A DNA stretch of 64,000 bases from Caballeronia calidae. GTDB taxonomy: Bacteria; Pseudomonadota; Gammaproteobacteria; Burkholderiales; Burkholderiaceae. Where the stretch lies: contig NZ_FCOX02000035.1 of NCBI RefSeq assembly GCF_900044055.2, positions 1 through 64,000 of the forward strand, given 5' to 3'. Positions 54,032-63,539 of the stretch are shown here, piece by piece (position 1 is the first letter of the stretch; each line of letters begins with the position of its first letter). A program made the translations under genes and the position numbers. A model generated the notes under the pieces. That model was not told where the DNA came from. It searched no databases and worked only from the letters and a program-made list of their open reading frames with translations.

Positions 54032-54323
54032 GTTCCGCGAACCTCCGCAAAATTTTTCGCAAAAATCGCTAAAGAAATCCAAACCGATTTTGCGCCCGCT
54101 GCGATCGGGCAAGCAAACGCGAAAAAGAAAAATTCCGCTCCCTAAAGTTATTCGAATCGTTGCCGAAAAGGGCGCGTCGCAGGCTTTTCGAAAGCCCGGT
54201 AAGAGGCCATTTCCGGCCTTTAATTGGCGAAGTTATTTCTTTCCGAACTGGCTAGGATGTGTCGTGCCCGGTAATCCTTTTTGCCGGGTCCACACCTACC
54301 TAAACCCCTTGAAGGAAAGAAAA

Positions 54324-54515
54324 ATGCGCAAACTGATGAAGGCTTTCGTGCGCGATGAGCGCGGTGTCAGCGCGATGGAATACGCGGTCCTCGCCGGGAT
54401 CGTCGTGGTTGCGCTGGCTGCAATGGCAAGCCAGTTCAGCACCGGCTTCTCGACCCTGTTCACGAACATGTTCAACAAGGTCACTTCTACGGCCAGCAGC
54501 AGCAGCGGCAGCTGA
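54324..54515 (+). CDS. flp: Flp/Fap-type pilin
   Basis: 63 residues. The short basic leader MRKLMKAFVRDERG ends at the prepilin cleavage site after glycine. VSAMEYAVLAGIVVVALAAM follows, with Glu5 of the mature protein and the hydrophobic assembly helix. The C-terminus is serine-rich (TSTASSSSGS). AAGGAAAG precedes the ATG. It is the major subunit of the adhesive Flp/Tad pilus, the first gene of the operon, and likely the most highly expressed. Confidence 0.93.
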   Translation: MRKLMKAFVRDERGVSAMEYAVLAGIVVVALAAMASQFSTGFSTLFTNMFNKVTSTASSSSGS

Positions 54516-54551
54516 TAGCGGTCTTTCCCGCGCACAAAAAACAAGACCATC

Positions 54552-55061
54552 GTGCAGCTCCTGTCCCTTGCCATTCGCCTGATCGTGCTCTGCGTGCTGC
54601 TCTGGCTCGCGGTCATCGACGTGCGCTCCCGACGCCTGCCGACCAAAATCGTGCTGTCCGTCGGAGCGCTTTTCTTTGTCGATGCCCTGGCTCGCCGCAT
54701 GCCGATCGACGATGTCATCGTTCATCTGCTGCTCGCGCTTGGCGTGTTCGTGTTCTGCGCCGTGTTGTTCGCGGCGAAGATGCTGGGCGGAGGCGATGCA
54801 AAACTCGCCTCCGTGATTTTTCTCTGGGCCGGCCTCGCGTTGTCCTTGCCCGCCTTAACCCTGATTTCCGTGATCGGGACCGTCGTGTCGCTGATCAGTC
54901 TCGCGACGCGCCACATGAATCCGGTGCAACGATTCATGCCGATGCAGGCGCTCGCCCTGTTCTCCGGCACGCGCGGGGTGCCCTACGGCGTGGCTCTCGC
55001 GCTCGGCGGCGGTCTCGTGATCGTGCTGCCGGCGCTCCTGCCTTTCTTTGCGACCCGATAG
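54552..55061 (+). CDS. cpaA: prepilin peptidase CpaA/TadV
   Basis: 169 residues from a GTG start. This inner-membrane aspartyl protease has six hydrophobic segments. The active aspartates are in AVIDVRSRRLPTK and in the GxGD-type motif KMLGGGDAKLASV. It lacks the methyltransferase domain of PilD, as usual for Tad peptidases. It matures Flp and the TadE-type minor pilins. It lies 36 bases after flp. Confidence 0.9.
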   Translation: MQLLSLAIRLIVLCVLLWLAVIDVRSRRLPTKIVLSVGALFFVDALARRMPIDDVIVHLLLALGVFVFCAVLFAAKMLGGGDAKLASVIFLWAGLALSLPALTLISVIGTVVSLISLATRHMNPVQRFMPMQALALFSGTRGVPYGVALALGGGLVIVLPALLPFFATR

Positions 55062-55073
55062 GACGGCGCGCTC

Positions 55074-56027
55074 ATGTCCAACATCATCAAGTTCGCCGTG
55101 CTGCTCGTCGGCGCTTTGCTCATCGCGCTCATCGTGCGCGTCGTCGTGGCGAACGCGTCGCGCCCGGCGGAACATGTCGTCACCACCGAGAAGGTGCAGG
55201 TGAGCGCGGCCGAATTGCCGCAAGGCCTGCTGCTGCGCGATGAAGACCTCACGTGGAAGTCGGTTCCGGTCTCGCAGCTGCCGCCCAATGCGATCGTCTC
55301 GGGCGCGCAGAACGCGGTCGACATCAAGGGCGCGCTGCTGCGTCATCCGGTCGAGAGCGGCGCGGTGCTCACCTCCGCCGACGTCATCCTGCCGAGCGCG
55401 CCGGGCTTTCTCGCCGCGACGCTCAAGCCCGACATGCGCGCCGTGTCGGTCGCGGTGGACGACGTCTCCGGCAACGCCGGCCTCATCCAGCCGGGCGATT
55501 ACGTCGACCTGCTTCTGACGCAGCAAATGGAGCGTCGCACCGATTCGCCGGACCTCGCCGTATCGAGCGAGACCGTGGTCGAGCATGTGCGCGTGCTCGC
55601 GGTCGGCTCCGAGATCAAGCGGCCGAAGAACACCGGCGACACCACCGAAATCGTCACGCGCGCCCGCACGGTGACGCTCGAAGTGACGCCGCGCATGGGC
55701 GAGGTCGTCGCGGTGGCGGCGCGTCTCGGCTCGCTGTCGCTCGCGCTGCGCAGCTTCGCAACCGATACGCGCGACCCGCTGGCATCGGCGGCGATCGCGG
55801 CATCGTCGACGCCGCGCGCGCCGATCTGGGCCGGCGACATTTCGCGCGCCGTGCGCGATCTGCCGCGCTCGCGGCCCGCACAGGCCGGCGCGGCGCCGCG
55901 CGCGCCGGCGCCCGCACGCCCGGTCACGATCTATCGCGGCTCGGACAAGAGCGAAGCCGGCTCGACGGTCGCGCAAGTGGGCGCATCGTCGGACGCGCCG
56001 CCCCTGCCGAGCGTGCCCGCGCGATGA
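55074..56027 (+). CDS. cpaB: Flp pilus assembly protein CpaB/RcpC
   Basis: 317 residues. An N-terminal membrane anchor (FAVLLVGALLIALIVRVVVA) precedes the SAF domain (about 35-105: QVSAAELPQGLLLRDEDLTW and GALLRHPVESGAVLTSADVI) and the RcpC/CpaB domain with VDDVSGNAGLIQPGDYVDLL. It is a periplasmic component linked to the secretin. The C-terminal 70 residues are low-complexity (A, P, R, S). Its stop overlaps the next start as ATGA. Confidence 0.9.
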   Translation: MSNIIKFAVLLVGALLIALIVRVVVANASRPAEHVVTTEKVQVSAAELPQGLLLRDEDLTWKSVPVSQLPPNAIVSGAQNAVDIKGALLRHPVESGAVLTSADVILPSAPGFLAATLKPDMRAVSVAVDDVSGNAGLIQPGDYVDLLLTQQMERRTDSPDLAVSSETVVEHVRVLAVGSEIKRPKNTGDTTEIVTRARTVTLEVTPRMGEVVAVAARLGSLSLALRSFATDTRDPLASAAIAASSTPRAPIWAGDISRAVRDLPRSRPAQAGAAPRAPAPARPVTIYRGSDKSEAGSTVAQVGASSDAPPLPSVPAR

Positions 56028-57658
56028 ACCAGCAGCGTGCGGCACTCCGGGCAGCGACGAACGCGGCGAGCACGGCGAACACAGCAGCATCAAGTCACGG
56101 CAGCACAGTGCCAGGATCGAATCTCATGAGAACGCAGTTGGACTTCGGCAGCATCGAAAGACGGAGCGCGCGGATCGCGCTCGCGTGGGCGGGCATGCTG
56201 CTGGCAGGGTCCGTGCAGGCGGCGCAGCCGGCCGCGCCGGTGAATCCGTCGAACGACCCGGTCGCGTCGGCGGCTCGCATCGCGCAGGCGCGCACGCGCA
56301 ATCCGGCGCTCGTCAGGACCGCGCTCGCCGCGCCCGGCGTCGAGATCGGACAGGGCGCGCTCACGCTCGACGCGGGCAAGGGCACGATGCTGCGCCTGCC
56401 GGAAGATGCCACCTCGGTGTTCGTCGCCGATCCGTCGATCGCGGACGTGCATGTGCCGTCGCCGAAGACGGTATTCGTGCTCGGCAAGAAGACCGGCACG
56501 ACCTCGCTCTATGTGCTCGGGCCGAACAACAGGACGCTGTTGCAGCGCACGGTGATCGTCGCGCGCGACATGATGGCCGTGCGCAACATGCTCTCGGCGC
56601 GCTTTCCGAACCTGAACGTGCAGGTGACGACGGCTCAGGGCTCGCTGCTCGTGTCGGGCCAGGTGCCGAGCTCCGCCGATGCCGACGCGGTCGTGCAGGC
56701 CGTCACGCCCTTTCTCGCCGACAAGGAAGCGCTGATCAACCGTCTGACGGTGGATCGTCCGTTGCAGGTGCAATTGCGCGTGCGCATCACCGAAGTGGAC
56801 CGCAACGTCACGCAGCAGCTCGGCATCAACTGGCAGGCGCTTGGAACCTCCGGCAACTGGCTCGGCGGCCTCTTCAGCGGCCGTCCGATCCAGAACCTGA
56901 ATCAGCCGATCGCGAACGGCAGCGGCGGCGTGACCTATCCGGTCAACCTCGCGGCCAACAACGCGTTCTCGTTCCTTGCCGGCTTCAAGACGGCCAACAC
57001 CGACATCCGCGCGCTCATCGACGCCCTGAACCAGGAAGGGCTGCTCACCGTGCTCGCGGAGCCGAATCTCGTGGCGATGTCGGGCCAGACGGCGAGCTTC
57101 CTCGCGGGCGGCGAGTTCCCGATTCCGGTGTCGCAGACCAACGGCGCGATCTCGGTGGAGTTCAAGCAGTTCGGCATCAAGCTCGACTTCACGCCGACCG
57201 TGCTGAACGAGCGCCGCATCAGCCTGAAGGTGCGCCCGGAAGTGAGCCAGATCGACACGACCGCGAGCGTGACGACGGGCGGCGTGACCGTGCCGGGCCT
57301 TTCCGTGCGCCGCGCCGACACGACGGTCGAGCTCGCGAGCGGCCAGAGCTTCGCGATCGGCGGCCTCCTGCAAAGCAACACGACGGACATCGTTTCGCAG
57401 GTGCCCGGCATCGGCTCGATACCGGTGCTCGGCAAGCTGTTCTCGTCGTCGAACTATCAGAACAACAAGACCGAGCTCGTCATCATGGTGACGCCGTATC
57501 TCGTCGAGCCGACCGATTCTTCGAAGCTGCGCTCGCCGCTCGATTCGCTGATCTCGCCTTCGAGCGACGTCGAATACAGCTTCCAGCGCAAGTCGGGTAC
57601 AACGCAGCCGTCCGCTTCCGAACCGCGTCTCGTGGGCGCGGCGGGCTACGTCTATTGA
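56024..57658 (+). CDS. cpaC: Flp pilus outer-membrane secretin CpaC/RcpA
   Basis: 544 residues. After an unusually long N-terminal segment and the signal-like IALAWAGMLLAGSVQAAQ comes a pilus-assembly N domain (LTLDAGKGTMLRLPEDATSV, then VLGKKTGTTSLYVLG). A BON-like segment follows, then the secretin domain (about 250-510) with LAEPNLVAMSGQTASFLAGG and VPGIGSIPVLGKLFSS. It forms the outer-membrane channel for the pilus. The ATG at 56024 gives an ATGA overlap with cpaB; an ATG at 56126 nearer the signal peptide is a credible alternative. Confidence 0.9.
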   Translation: MNQQRAALRAATNAASTANTAASSHGSTVPGSNLMRTQLDFGSIERRSARIALAWAGMLLAGSVQAAQPAAPVNPSNDPVASAARIAQARTRNPALVRTALAAPGVEIGQGALTLDAGKGTMLRLPEDATSVFVADPSIADVHVPSPKTVFVLGKKTGTTSLYVLGPNNRTLLQRTVIVARDMMAVRNMLSARFPNLNVQVTTAQGSLLVSGQVPSSADADAVVQAVTPFLADKEALINRLTVDRPLQVQLRVRITEVDRNVTQQLGINWQALGTSGNWLGGLFSGRPIQNLNQPIANGSGGVTYPVNLAANNAFSFLAGFKTANTDIRALIDALNQEGLLTVLAEPNLVAMSGQTASFLAGGEFPIPVSQTNGAISVEFKQFGIKLDFTPTVLNERRISLKVRPEVSQIDTTASVTTGGVTVPGLSVRRADTTVELASGQSFAIGGLLQSNTTDIVSQVPGIGSIPVLGKLFSSSNYQNNKTELVIMVTPYLVEPTDSSKLRSPLDSLISPSSDVEYSFQRKSGTTQPSASEPRLVGAAGYVY

Positions 57659-57668
57659 GCACCACGCC

Positions 57669-58061
57669 ATGAAACACGCACATCGTTCGACTCGTTATCC
57701 GGCACTCGCCGTGCTGCTCGCGCTCGCGCTCGCGTGCGGGCTTTCCGGATGCTTCCAGCCGCCGCGCAATATGCCCAACGACACGGTGATCGACTACGAC
57801 GGCCATAACGCCGTGCCGCCCGATTGCGACGCGCTCACCCGCGCATCGCTTCTGACCGACGCCGGCCGGCGCCGCCCCGCGATGCAATGGGGCTGTGCAA
57901 CCTATACGAACCTCGCGGCGCAGCTCGCGCATCCGGCCGACATCGTCGCGCCGCAGACGCTCGGCCCGGCCAACGGCGCCACGGCGGCGAGCGCGATGCG
58001 CCGCTACGAGACCGGCCGCGTGATCCCGCTCGACACGAGCTCGTCGCGCGAATCGAAGTAG
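57669..58061 (+). CDS. CpaD-like pilus lipoprotein
   Basis: 130 residues. The signal peptide ends in the lipobox LSGC, so the protein is probably an outer-membrane lipoprotein. The segment AMQWGCATYTNLAAQLAHPA is the conserved core of CpaD/TadX-type pilus proteins. It is much shorter than Caulobacter CpaD (over 200 residues) and lacks the N-terminal repeats region. It lies between the secretin and cpaE, the usual CpaD position. Confidence 0.75.
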   Translation: MKHAHRSTRYPALAVLLALALACGLSGCFQPPRNMPNDTVIDYDGHNAVPPDCDALTRASLLTDAGRRRPAMQWGCATYTNLAAQLAHPADIVAPQTLGPANGATAASAMRRYETGRVIPLDTSSSRESK

Positions 58062-58080
58062 CGCCCAACAGACCGACATC

Positions 58081-59301
58081 ATGAGCACCACAGAGATCAG
58101 TTTCTTCAAGGGCAAGCAGGGCGTCCGGGTCGCGGACTTCATCGCGTTCGTGGCGGACCGCAAGACCGAGCAGGTGTTGAAGAGCTTCGTGCTCGAGCAG
58201 GCGATGCCCCACGTGCATATCGCCATGGGCGGCATGGACGACGCCATCGCGCATCTGTCGAAGATCGAGCGTTCGCCGCTCTTTCTGCTCGTGGACCTCG
58301 AAGGGTCGGTGATGCCGCTCTCGGAACTCGGCCGCCTCGCAGAAGTGTGCGAGCCGTCGGTGCAGGTCGTCGCGATCGGCGAGCGCAACGACGTCGGCCT
58401 CTTTCGCAGCCTGCTCAAGATCGGCGTGCGCGATTATCTCGTCAAGCCGCTGACCGTCGAGCTGCTCAAGCGCACCGTCAACGTGTCCGAGGGCAAGGTG
58501 AGCCCGGTCACGCTGGCGCGCGCGGGCAAGACCATCGCGTTCGCGGGTGCGCGCGGGGGCGTCGGCGTGACGACGCTCGCGCTCAATCTCGCGCGCTATC
58601 TCGCGGAAGACACGCATCGCCGCGTCGCGTATGTCGACCTGAAGCTGTGCGGCGGCGCCGCCAACAGCATGCTCGGCACGCAGAGCAACAACGGTCTCGT
58701 CGACGTGCTGCAGAACGTGCATCGCCTCGATCCGCAATATGTGGAGCGCACGCTGGTCGCGAACGGCAGCCGCCTCTTCGTGCTGTCGGCGGATATCGAC
58801 TACGGCTCGACCAAGGCGTTCGAGCCGGGCGCGCTGCGCCGCGTGGTCGAACTGCTGTGCGACAGCTTCCATTACGTGATTCTCGATATCGGCGATCCGA
58901 GCGACGCGCTCGCCGCCGAAGCGCTGGATCACGCGTCGCGCGTGTATCTCGTCGCGGACCGCTCGGTGCATGCGACGCGCGAGACCATTCGCCTCCTGCG
59001 CTATGTCGAGGACCGCGACAACAACCCGCCGACTTCCGTCCTGCTCAACAACCCGAACGCCGCGACCGCGGGCAAGGTGCAGCCGGCCGATTTCATGACC
59101 GCCGTGGGCCGCACCGTGCTGCACGAAGTGCAGTTCGAGCCGAAGGCGCTCGCGACCGCGGAGAACCTGGGCGAAGCGCCGCGCGAGCGCAATCCGAATG
59201 CCTTCATGCAGACCATCGCGCGCATCGCCAACGACCTGACGGGCCAGCATGCCGCCGTCGAGCGCACGTTCCTGAGCAAGTTCAAACTGAGGAGGGCGTG
59301 A
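58081..59301 (+). CDS. cpaE: Flp pilus localisation ATPase CpaE/TadZ
   Basis: 406 residues. The N-terminal atypical receiver-like domain (about 1-140) is followed by a MinD/ParA-type domain (about 150-390). The P-loop is deviant, GARGGVGVTTLALNLARYLA, with valine where MinD has the second lysine, as is common in TadZ proteins. Later pieces are VAYVDLKLCGGAANSML and HYVILDIGDPSDALAAEALD. It positions the pilus machinery. Its last base is shared with the next start codon. Confidence 0.9.
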   Translation: MSTTEISFFKGKQGVRVADFIAFVADRKTEQVLKSFVLEQAMPHVHIAMGGMDDAIAHLSKIERSPLFLLVDLEGSVMPLSELGRLAEVCEPSVQVVAIGERNDVGLFRSLLKIGVRDYLVKPLTVELLKRTVNVSEGKVSPVTLARAGKTIAFAGARGGVGVTTLALNLARYLAEDTHRRVAYVDLKLCGGAANSMLGTQSNNGLVDVLQNVHRLDPQYVERTLVANGSRLFVLSADIDYGSTKAFEPGALRRVVELLCDSFHYVILDIGDPSDALAAEALDHASRVYLVADRSVHATRETIRLLRYVEDRDNNPPTSVLLNNPNAATAGKVQPADFMTAVGRTVLHEVQFEPKALATAENLGEAPRERNPNAFMQTIARIANDLTGQHAAVERTFLSKFKLRRA

Positions 59302-60710
59302 TGTTCGGGCAAAAGCAGGTGCGCGCCACGCCGCCGTCCGAACTCGCGGACGGCGCGCCGCCGCAGGGCGAGGCGGCGCCGCTTGCGCTCGTCGAGAAGC
59401 CTTCCGCGCCCGCGCCCGCGCGTTCGCAACCCGCCGACGGCCACGAATCGCTCGTGCGCTCCGATCTCTTCAGGACGATTCGCGCAGGCGTGTTCGCCGC
59501 GATGAATCCGTCGGCGGCGGTCGGCAAGACGCGCGAGCAGATGAAGCCCGCCGTCGAGACGCTCGTCGTCGATGTCGCGGAGCGCGAGCGCCTCAACGTG
59601 ACGATCGCGGAGCAGGTGCAGATCGTCGGCGAGCTGTTGAACGACATGTTCGGCCTCGGCCCGATCGAGCCCCTGCTCGCCGATGAAACCATCACCGACG
59701 TGCTCGTCAACGGCCCCGATCAGGTCTGGGTCGAGCGGCACGGGCGGCTCGAGCTGACCAACTGCAAGTTCCGCGACAACGCGCATGTGATCAACGTCGC
59801 GCAGCGCATCGCGGCGGGCGTCGGGCGGCGCGTCGACGAAAGCAGCCCGATGGTCGATGCGCGTCTCGCCGACGGCAGCCGCGTGAACGTCGTGCTGCCG
59901 CCGCTCGCGATCCACGGCGCATCGATATCGATCCGCAAGTTTTCGAAGCGCAACATCACGCTGCACCGCATGTCGCAGCAGGGCAACATGTCGGCGGCGA
60001 TGGCGACCGTCCTCAAGCTCGCGAGCACGTGCCGGCTCAACGTCATCGTGTCGGGCGGCACGGGCTCGGGCAAGACGACGCTGCTCAACGCGCTGTCGCA
60101 CTTCATCGGCCACGGCGAGCGCACGGTGACGATCGAGGATGCGGCCGAGCTGCAGCTCGTGCAGCCGCATGTCGTGAGTCTCGAAACGCGGCCGGAAAAC
60201 GCGGAAGGGCTCGGCGCGGTGACGCAGCGCGATCTCGTGCGCAACGCGCTGCGGATGCGCCCGGACCGCATCATTCTGGGCGAGACGCGCGGCGCGGAAG
60301 CCTTCGACGTGCTGCAGGCGATGAACACCGGCCACGACGGCTCGATGACCACGATCCACGCGAACACGCCGCGCGACGGCATCACGCGTCTCGAAAGCAT
60401 GGTGATGATGGCGAACGGCAATCTGCCGCTCCTGTCGATCCGCCGCCAGATCGCGAGCGCGGTGCATCTGATCGTGCAGATCGAGCGGATGCGCGACGGC
60501 ATGCGGCGCGTCACGCGCATCACCGAGCTCGTCGGCATGGAAGGCGACGTCATCATCACGCAGGATCTCTTCGCGTTCCGCTACGACGCGAGCGCCTACA
60601 GCGAGGAAGTGAAGGGCGTGTTCGAGACTGCGGCCGTGCGCCCCGCGTTCGCGCAGCGCGCCGCGTACTACGGTCTCGAGGATGCGCTGCTGGACGCGAT
60701 GAAGCCATGA
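59301..60710 (+). CDS. cpaF: Flp pilus assembly ATPase CpaF/TadA
   Basis: 469 residues, a type II/IV secretion ATPase that powers both pilus assembly and retraction. Walker A is SGGTGSGKTTLLNALSHF (near 250-267). The aspartate box is TVTIEDAAELQLVQPHVVSL, Walker B follows in MRPDRIILGETRGAEAFDVL, and the histidine box is MTTIHANTPRDGITRLE. The N-terminal 65 residues are A/P-rich and variable. Its stop overlaps tadB as ATGA. Confidence 0.95.
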   Translation: MFGQKQVRATPPSELADGAPPQGEAAPLALVEKPSAPAPARSQPADGHESLVRSDLFRTIRAGVFAAMNPSAAVGKTREQMKPAVETLVVDVAERERLNVTIAEQVQIVGELLNDMFGLGPIEPLLADETITDVLVNGPDQVWVERHGRLELTNCKFRDNAHVINVAQRIAAGVGRRVDESSPMVDARLADGSRVNVVLPPLAIHGASISIRKFSKRNITLHRMSQQGNMSAAMATVLKLASTCRLNVIVSGGTGSGKTTLLNALSHFIGHGERTVTIEDAAELQLVQPHVVSLETRPENAEGLGAVTQRDLVRNALRMRPDRIILGETRGAEAFDVLQAMNTGHDGSMTTIHANTPRDGITRLESMVMMANGNLPLLSIRRQIASAVHLIVQIERMRDGMRRVTRITELVGMEGDVIITQDLFAFRYDASAYSEEVKGVFETAAVRPAFAQRAAYYGLEDALLDAMKP

Positions 60711-61681
60711 ACCTCATCAACCTCGTCACCTTCGCCGCGTTCGCATGCGTGCTGCTCGCCGGCGTGATGATCGTGATCGTGCAGGACATGCGCAACGACC
60801 GTCCGCCCGCGCGCATCCGCCAGCGCATGGAGCAGTCGTTCGCGGCGCAGGGCGCGCACGCGGCGCAGGCGAACAAGCTCGATCTCGACATCTTCCAGGT
60901 CAACCGCAAGAACAACGCGCTCACGCGCTGGACCGGGCCGCGTCTCGCGCGCCTGCGCACGGTCGCGGGCGCGAACGGCGTGCGCATCGTGGTCATCGCG
61001 GCGCTCGCGGGCGAACTGGTCGCCGTGCTGATGAACCGCTTCATGCCGATGCCCGATTTCGCGCGGCCGCTCGTGATCATCGGCCTGCCGGTCTTCGCGC
61101 TCGTGCAGTCGTACCGCTTTCTGATCGAGCGTTTTCGCAAGCGCTTCCTCGACGGCTTTCCCGATGTCATCGACATGATCGTGCGCGCCGTGCGCGCGGG
61201 CGTGCCGGTCACGCAGGTGATCGGCTCGGCGGCAGGCGAGTGCCGCGAGCCGCTGAAAAGCGAGTTTCAGTTGATGGCGGACTCGCTGCAAGTGGGCCTC
61301 GATCTGGAAGAAGTGCTCACGGTGGCGATGCGCCGCATCGAGATCGCCGACTTCTCGTTCTTCTGCGTGTGTCTGCTGCTGCAGCGCGAAACCGGCGGGC
61401 AGCTCGGCGAGACGCTGGAAAACCTGTCGGGCATCGTGCGCACGCGCCGTGAGATTCGCCAGAAGACCCGGGCGCTGACCGGCGAGGCGCGCATCACGAC
61501 GAAGATCCTCGCCGCCATTCCCGTGTTCATCATGCTGTCGATGTACGCGCTCAACCGGTCCTATCTGATGGTGCTGTTCACCACCGAATCCGGGCACAAC
61601 CTGCTCACGTTCGGCGCAGTGTCGATCGGCATGGGGCTGTTCGTGATCGGCAAGATGTCGAAGCTCGATACCTCGCGATGA
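60707..61681 (+). CDS. tadB: Flp pilus platform protein TadB
   Basis: 324 residues. An N-terminal helix (INLVTFAAFACVLLAGVMIV), two further helices near 100-140, a T2SSF domain (about 155-285, FPDVIDMIVRAVRAGVPVTQ and QRETGGQLGETLENLS) and C-terminal helices. It is one half of the inner-membrane platform to which the CpaF ATPase docks. ATGA overlaps at both ends indicate tight translational coupling. Confidence 0.93.
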   Translation: MNLINLVTFAAFACVLLAGVMIVIVQDMRNDRPPARIRQRMEQSFAAQGAHAAQANKLDLDIFQVNRKNNALTRWTGPRLARLRTVAGANGVRIVVIAALAGELVAVLMNRFMPMPDFARPLVIIGLPVFALVQSYRFLIERFRKRFLDGFPDVIDMIVRAVRAGVPVTQVIGSAAGECREPLKSEFQLMADSLQVGLDLEEVLTVAMRRIEIADFSFFCVCLLLQRETGGQLGETLENLSGIVRTRREIRQKTRALTGEARITTKILAAIPVFIMLSMYALNRSYLMVLFTTESGHNLLTFGAVSIGMGLFVIGKMSKLDTSR

Positions 61682-62646
61682 ACCCGAACAACGTCGAAAC
61701 CCTCGTCAACCTGCTGATGCTCCTCGGCCTGCTCGCCGCGCTCGCGGTGTGGTGGGCGCACAAGCACGGCGGCAAGCGCGGACGCATCGCGGAGCGCGCG
61801 CGCATGGCCGCGGCCACGCATCGCTTCGAGAGCGCGGCGGCGTCCGACGACGGCGAGAACACGCCGTTCTCCGAGCGCCTGCTGCGGCGTCTCGCGCGCA
61901 TCGGCGACAAGATTCCGCTCTTCGACGCGAAGTACCGCCTCAAGCTGCAAAAGGAAATGGTCAAGAGCGGCTACCGCAGCCATCTCGCGGTGTCGATCCT
62001 GCTCGCGGTGAAGTTCTTCTGCGGGCTCGCGTGCGCCGCCGCGACCGTGATGCTCGGCTCGCGCATTCCGATGATCGGCGCGTATCCGGCGGGGCGCGGC
62101 ATCGCGATGCTGATGGTGTTCATCGTCGGCATGATCGTGCCGGAGTACGTGGTCGCGTTGAAGGCGTCGCGCCGCCGCAAGGCGATGGCCGCCTGCCTGC
62201 CCGATGCGCTCGATCTGCTCGTCATCTGCACGAATGCGGGCAACAGTCTCGGCGTGTCGATCCGGCGCGTGGCCAACGAGCTCGAGACGATCTGTCCGCC
62301 GCTTTCCGACGAGTTCTCGCTCGCCGCCGACGAGCTGAAGCTCTCCGGCGACAGCACGCGCGCGCTCAACAATCTCGCCGAGCGCATCGACCTGCCGTCG
62401 ATTCGCGCGCTCATCTCCACGCTCACGCAGTCGATGCGCTACGGCACGCCCATCACGCAGGCGTTGCGCACGCTTTCGCGCACCGAGCGCGTCGCGCATA
62501 TCGTGTCGCTCGAGGAGAAGGCCGCGAAGCTCGCGCCGAAGATGGTCGTGCCGATGATGCTGTTCATTCTCCCCGCGATCATCGCCATCGCGGCGGGGCC
62601 TGCCGTTATCCAGTTGCTTGCGTTCATCGCGGGAAGTTCGAAATGA
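61678..62646 (+). CDS. tadC: Flp pilus platform protein TadC
   Basis: 322 residues. The N-terminal helix is LVNLLMLLGLLAALAVWWAH, the middle helices lie at about 100-160, and the T2SSF domain is DALDLLVICTNAGNSLGVSI through TLTQSMRYGTPITQALRTLS. The C-terminal helix is MVVPMMLFILPAIIAIAAGP. It forms the second half of the platform with TadB. ATGA overlaps link it to tadB and tadD. Confidence 0.93.
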   Translation: MNPNNVETLVNLLMLLGLLAALAVWWAHKHGGKRGRIAERARMAAATHRFESAAASDDGENTPFSERLLRRLARIGDKIPLFDAKYRLKLQKEMVKSGYRSHLAVSILLAVKFFCGLACAAATVMLGSRIPMIGAYPAGRGIAMLMVFIVGMIVPEYVVALKASRRRKAMAACLPDALDLLVICTNAGNSLGVSIRRVANELETICPPLSDEFSLAADELKLSGDSTRALNNLAERIDLPSIRALISTLTQSMRYGTPITQALRTLSRTERVAHIVSLEEKAAKLAPKMVVPMMLFILPAIIAIAAGPAVIQLLAFIAGSSK

Positions 62647-63539
62647 AGTCATCCATTCAACGTGCCGCACGCTTTGCGGGCCTTGTCTCCACGATCGCGC
62701 TCGTGCTCGCCGCGGCGGGCTGCACGACGACCGTGCGTCAGGTCACCGAAACGCGCCCCGTGCTGCGCAACTCCGCGCCGAGCACGATGAGCGAGCTGCG
62801 CATCGCGGACACGGCGCTCGAATCCGGCAACTTCGATCTCGCGACCTCGCTGTACGAAAAGGCCGTGCAGGCCGATCCGAAGTCCGTGCCCGGCATGACG
62901 GGCCTCGGCAACACGCTGTACAGCGTCGGCGACTACACGCGCGCGGGTGTCTACTATCGGCGCGCGAGCGAGCTCGATGCGAAGGCGACACCGCCGCTCA
63001 TCGGCCTCGCGCGCGTGGCGATTCATCAGCGCCGCTTCGCCGACGCCATCGCCATCTATCGCCGCGTGCTGACGCTCAAGCCGAACGATCCGCTCGCCTG
63101 CGCGGGCCTCGGCGCGGCGCTCGATCTGTCGGGCGATCACGCGCACGCGCAGGCGTTGCTGCGCGAAGCACTGAACGCCAATCCCGGCGATCCGATGCTT
63201 TCGGTGAATCTGGGGCTGTCGCTCACGCTCGCGGGCGATCCGCGTCAGGGCGCGAACGTGCTGCTCGACGTGACGCGCTTTCCCGCCGCGCCGCCGCAGG
63301 CGCGCCAGAATCTCGCGCTCGCCTACGGCCTGCTCGGCAACGAGGATGCGGCCGCGGCGATTCTCTCGCGCGATCTGCCGAAGGCGTCGGTGCAGGACAA
63401 CCTGCGCTACTACGAGCTGCAGCGCGCGCGCGAAGGGCAGGCGGGGCAGCCGGCGCCGGTGACGCGCGCGCAGCCGGCGAAGGGCGTCGACGTGTCGACG
63501 GTCGCGATGCCGAAGGTTCAGACGGCGAGCGTGAAGTGA
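62643..63539 (+). CDS. tadD: TPR lipoprotein TadD
   Basis: 298 residues. The lipobox AAAGC follows a hydrophobic signal segment. The body is a run of tetratricopeptide repeats (about 50-260), for example LATSLYEKAVQADPKSVPGM, RFADAIAIYRRVLTLKPNDP and HAQALLREALNANPGDP. It is the pilotin-like scaffold of Tad systems and is attached to the outer membrane. Its stop overlaps a GTG start of the following pseudopilin gene. Confidence 0.92.
   Translation: MKSSIQRAARFAGLVSTIALVLAAAGCTTTVRQVTETRPVLRNSAPSTMSELRIADTALESGNFDLATSLYEKAVQADPKSVPGMTGLGNTLYSVGDYTRAGVYYRRASELDAKATPPLIGLARVAIHQRRFADAIAIYRRVLTLKPNDPLACAGLGAALDLSGDHAHAQALLREALNANPGDPMLSVNLGLSLTLAGDPRQGANVLLDVTRFPAAPPQARQNLALAYGLLGNEDAAAAILSRDLPKASVQDNLRYYELQRAREGQAGQPAPVTRAQPAKGVDVSTVAMPKVQTASVK

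Noticed and set aside
55253-56023. Upstream extension of the secretin frame
   Set aside because: It overlaps cpaB in another frame and has shadow-like composition; the coupled ATG at 56024 is used instead.
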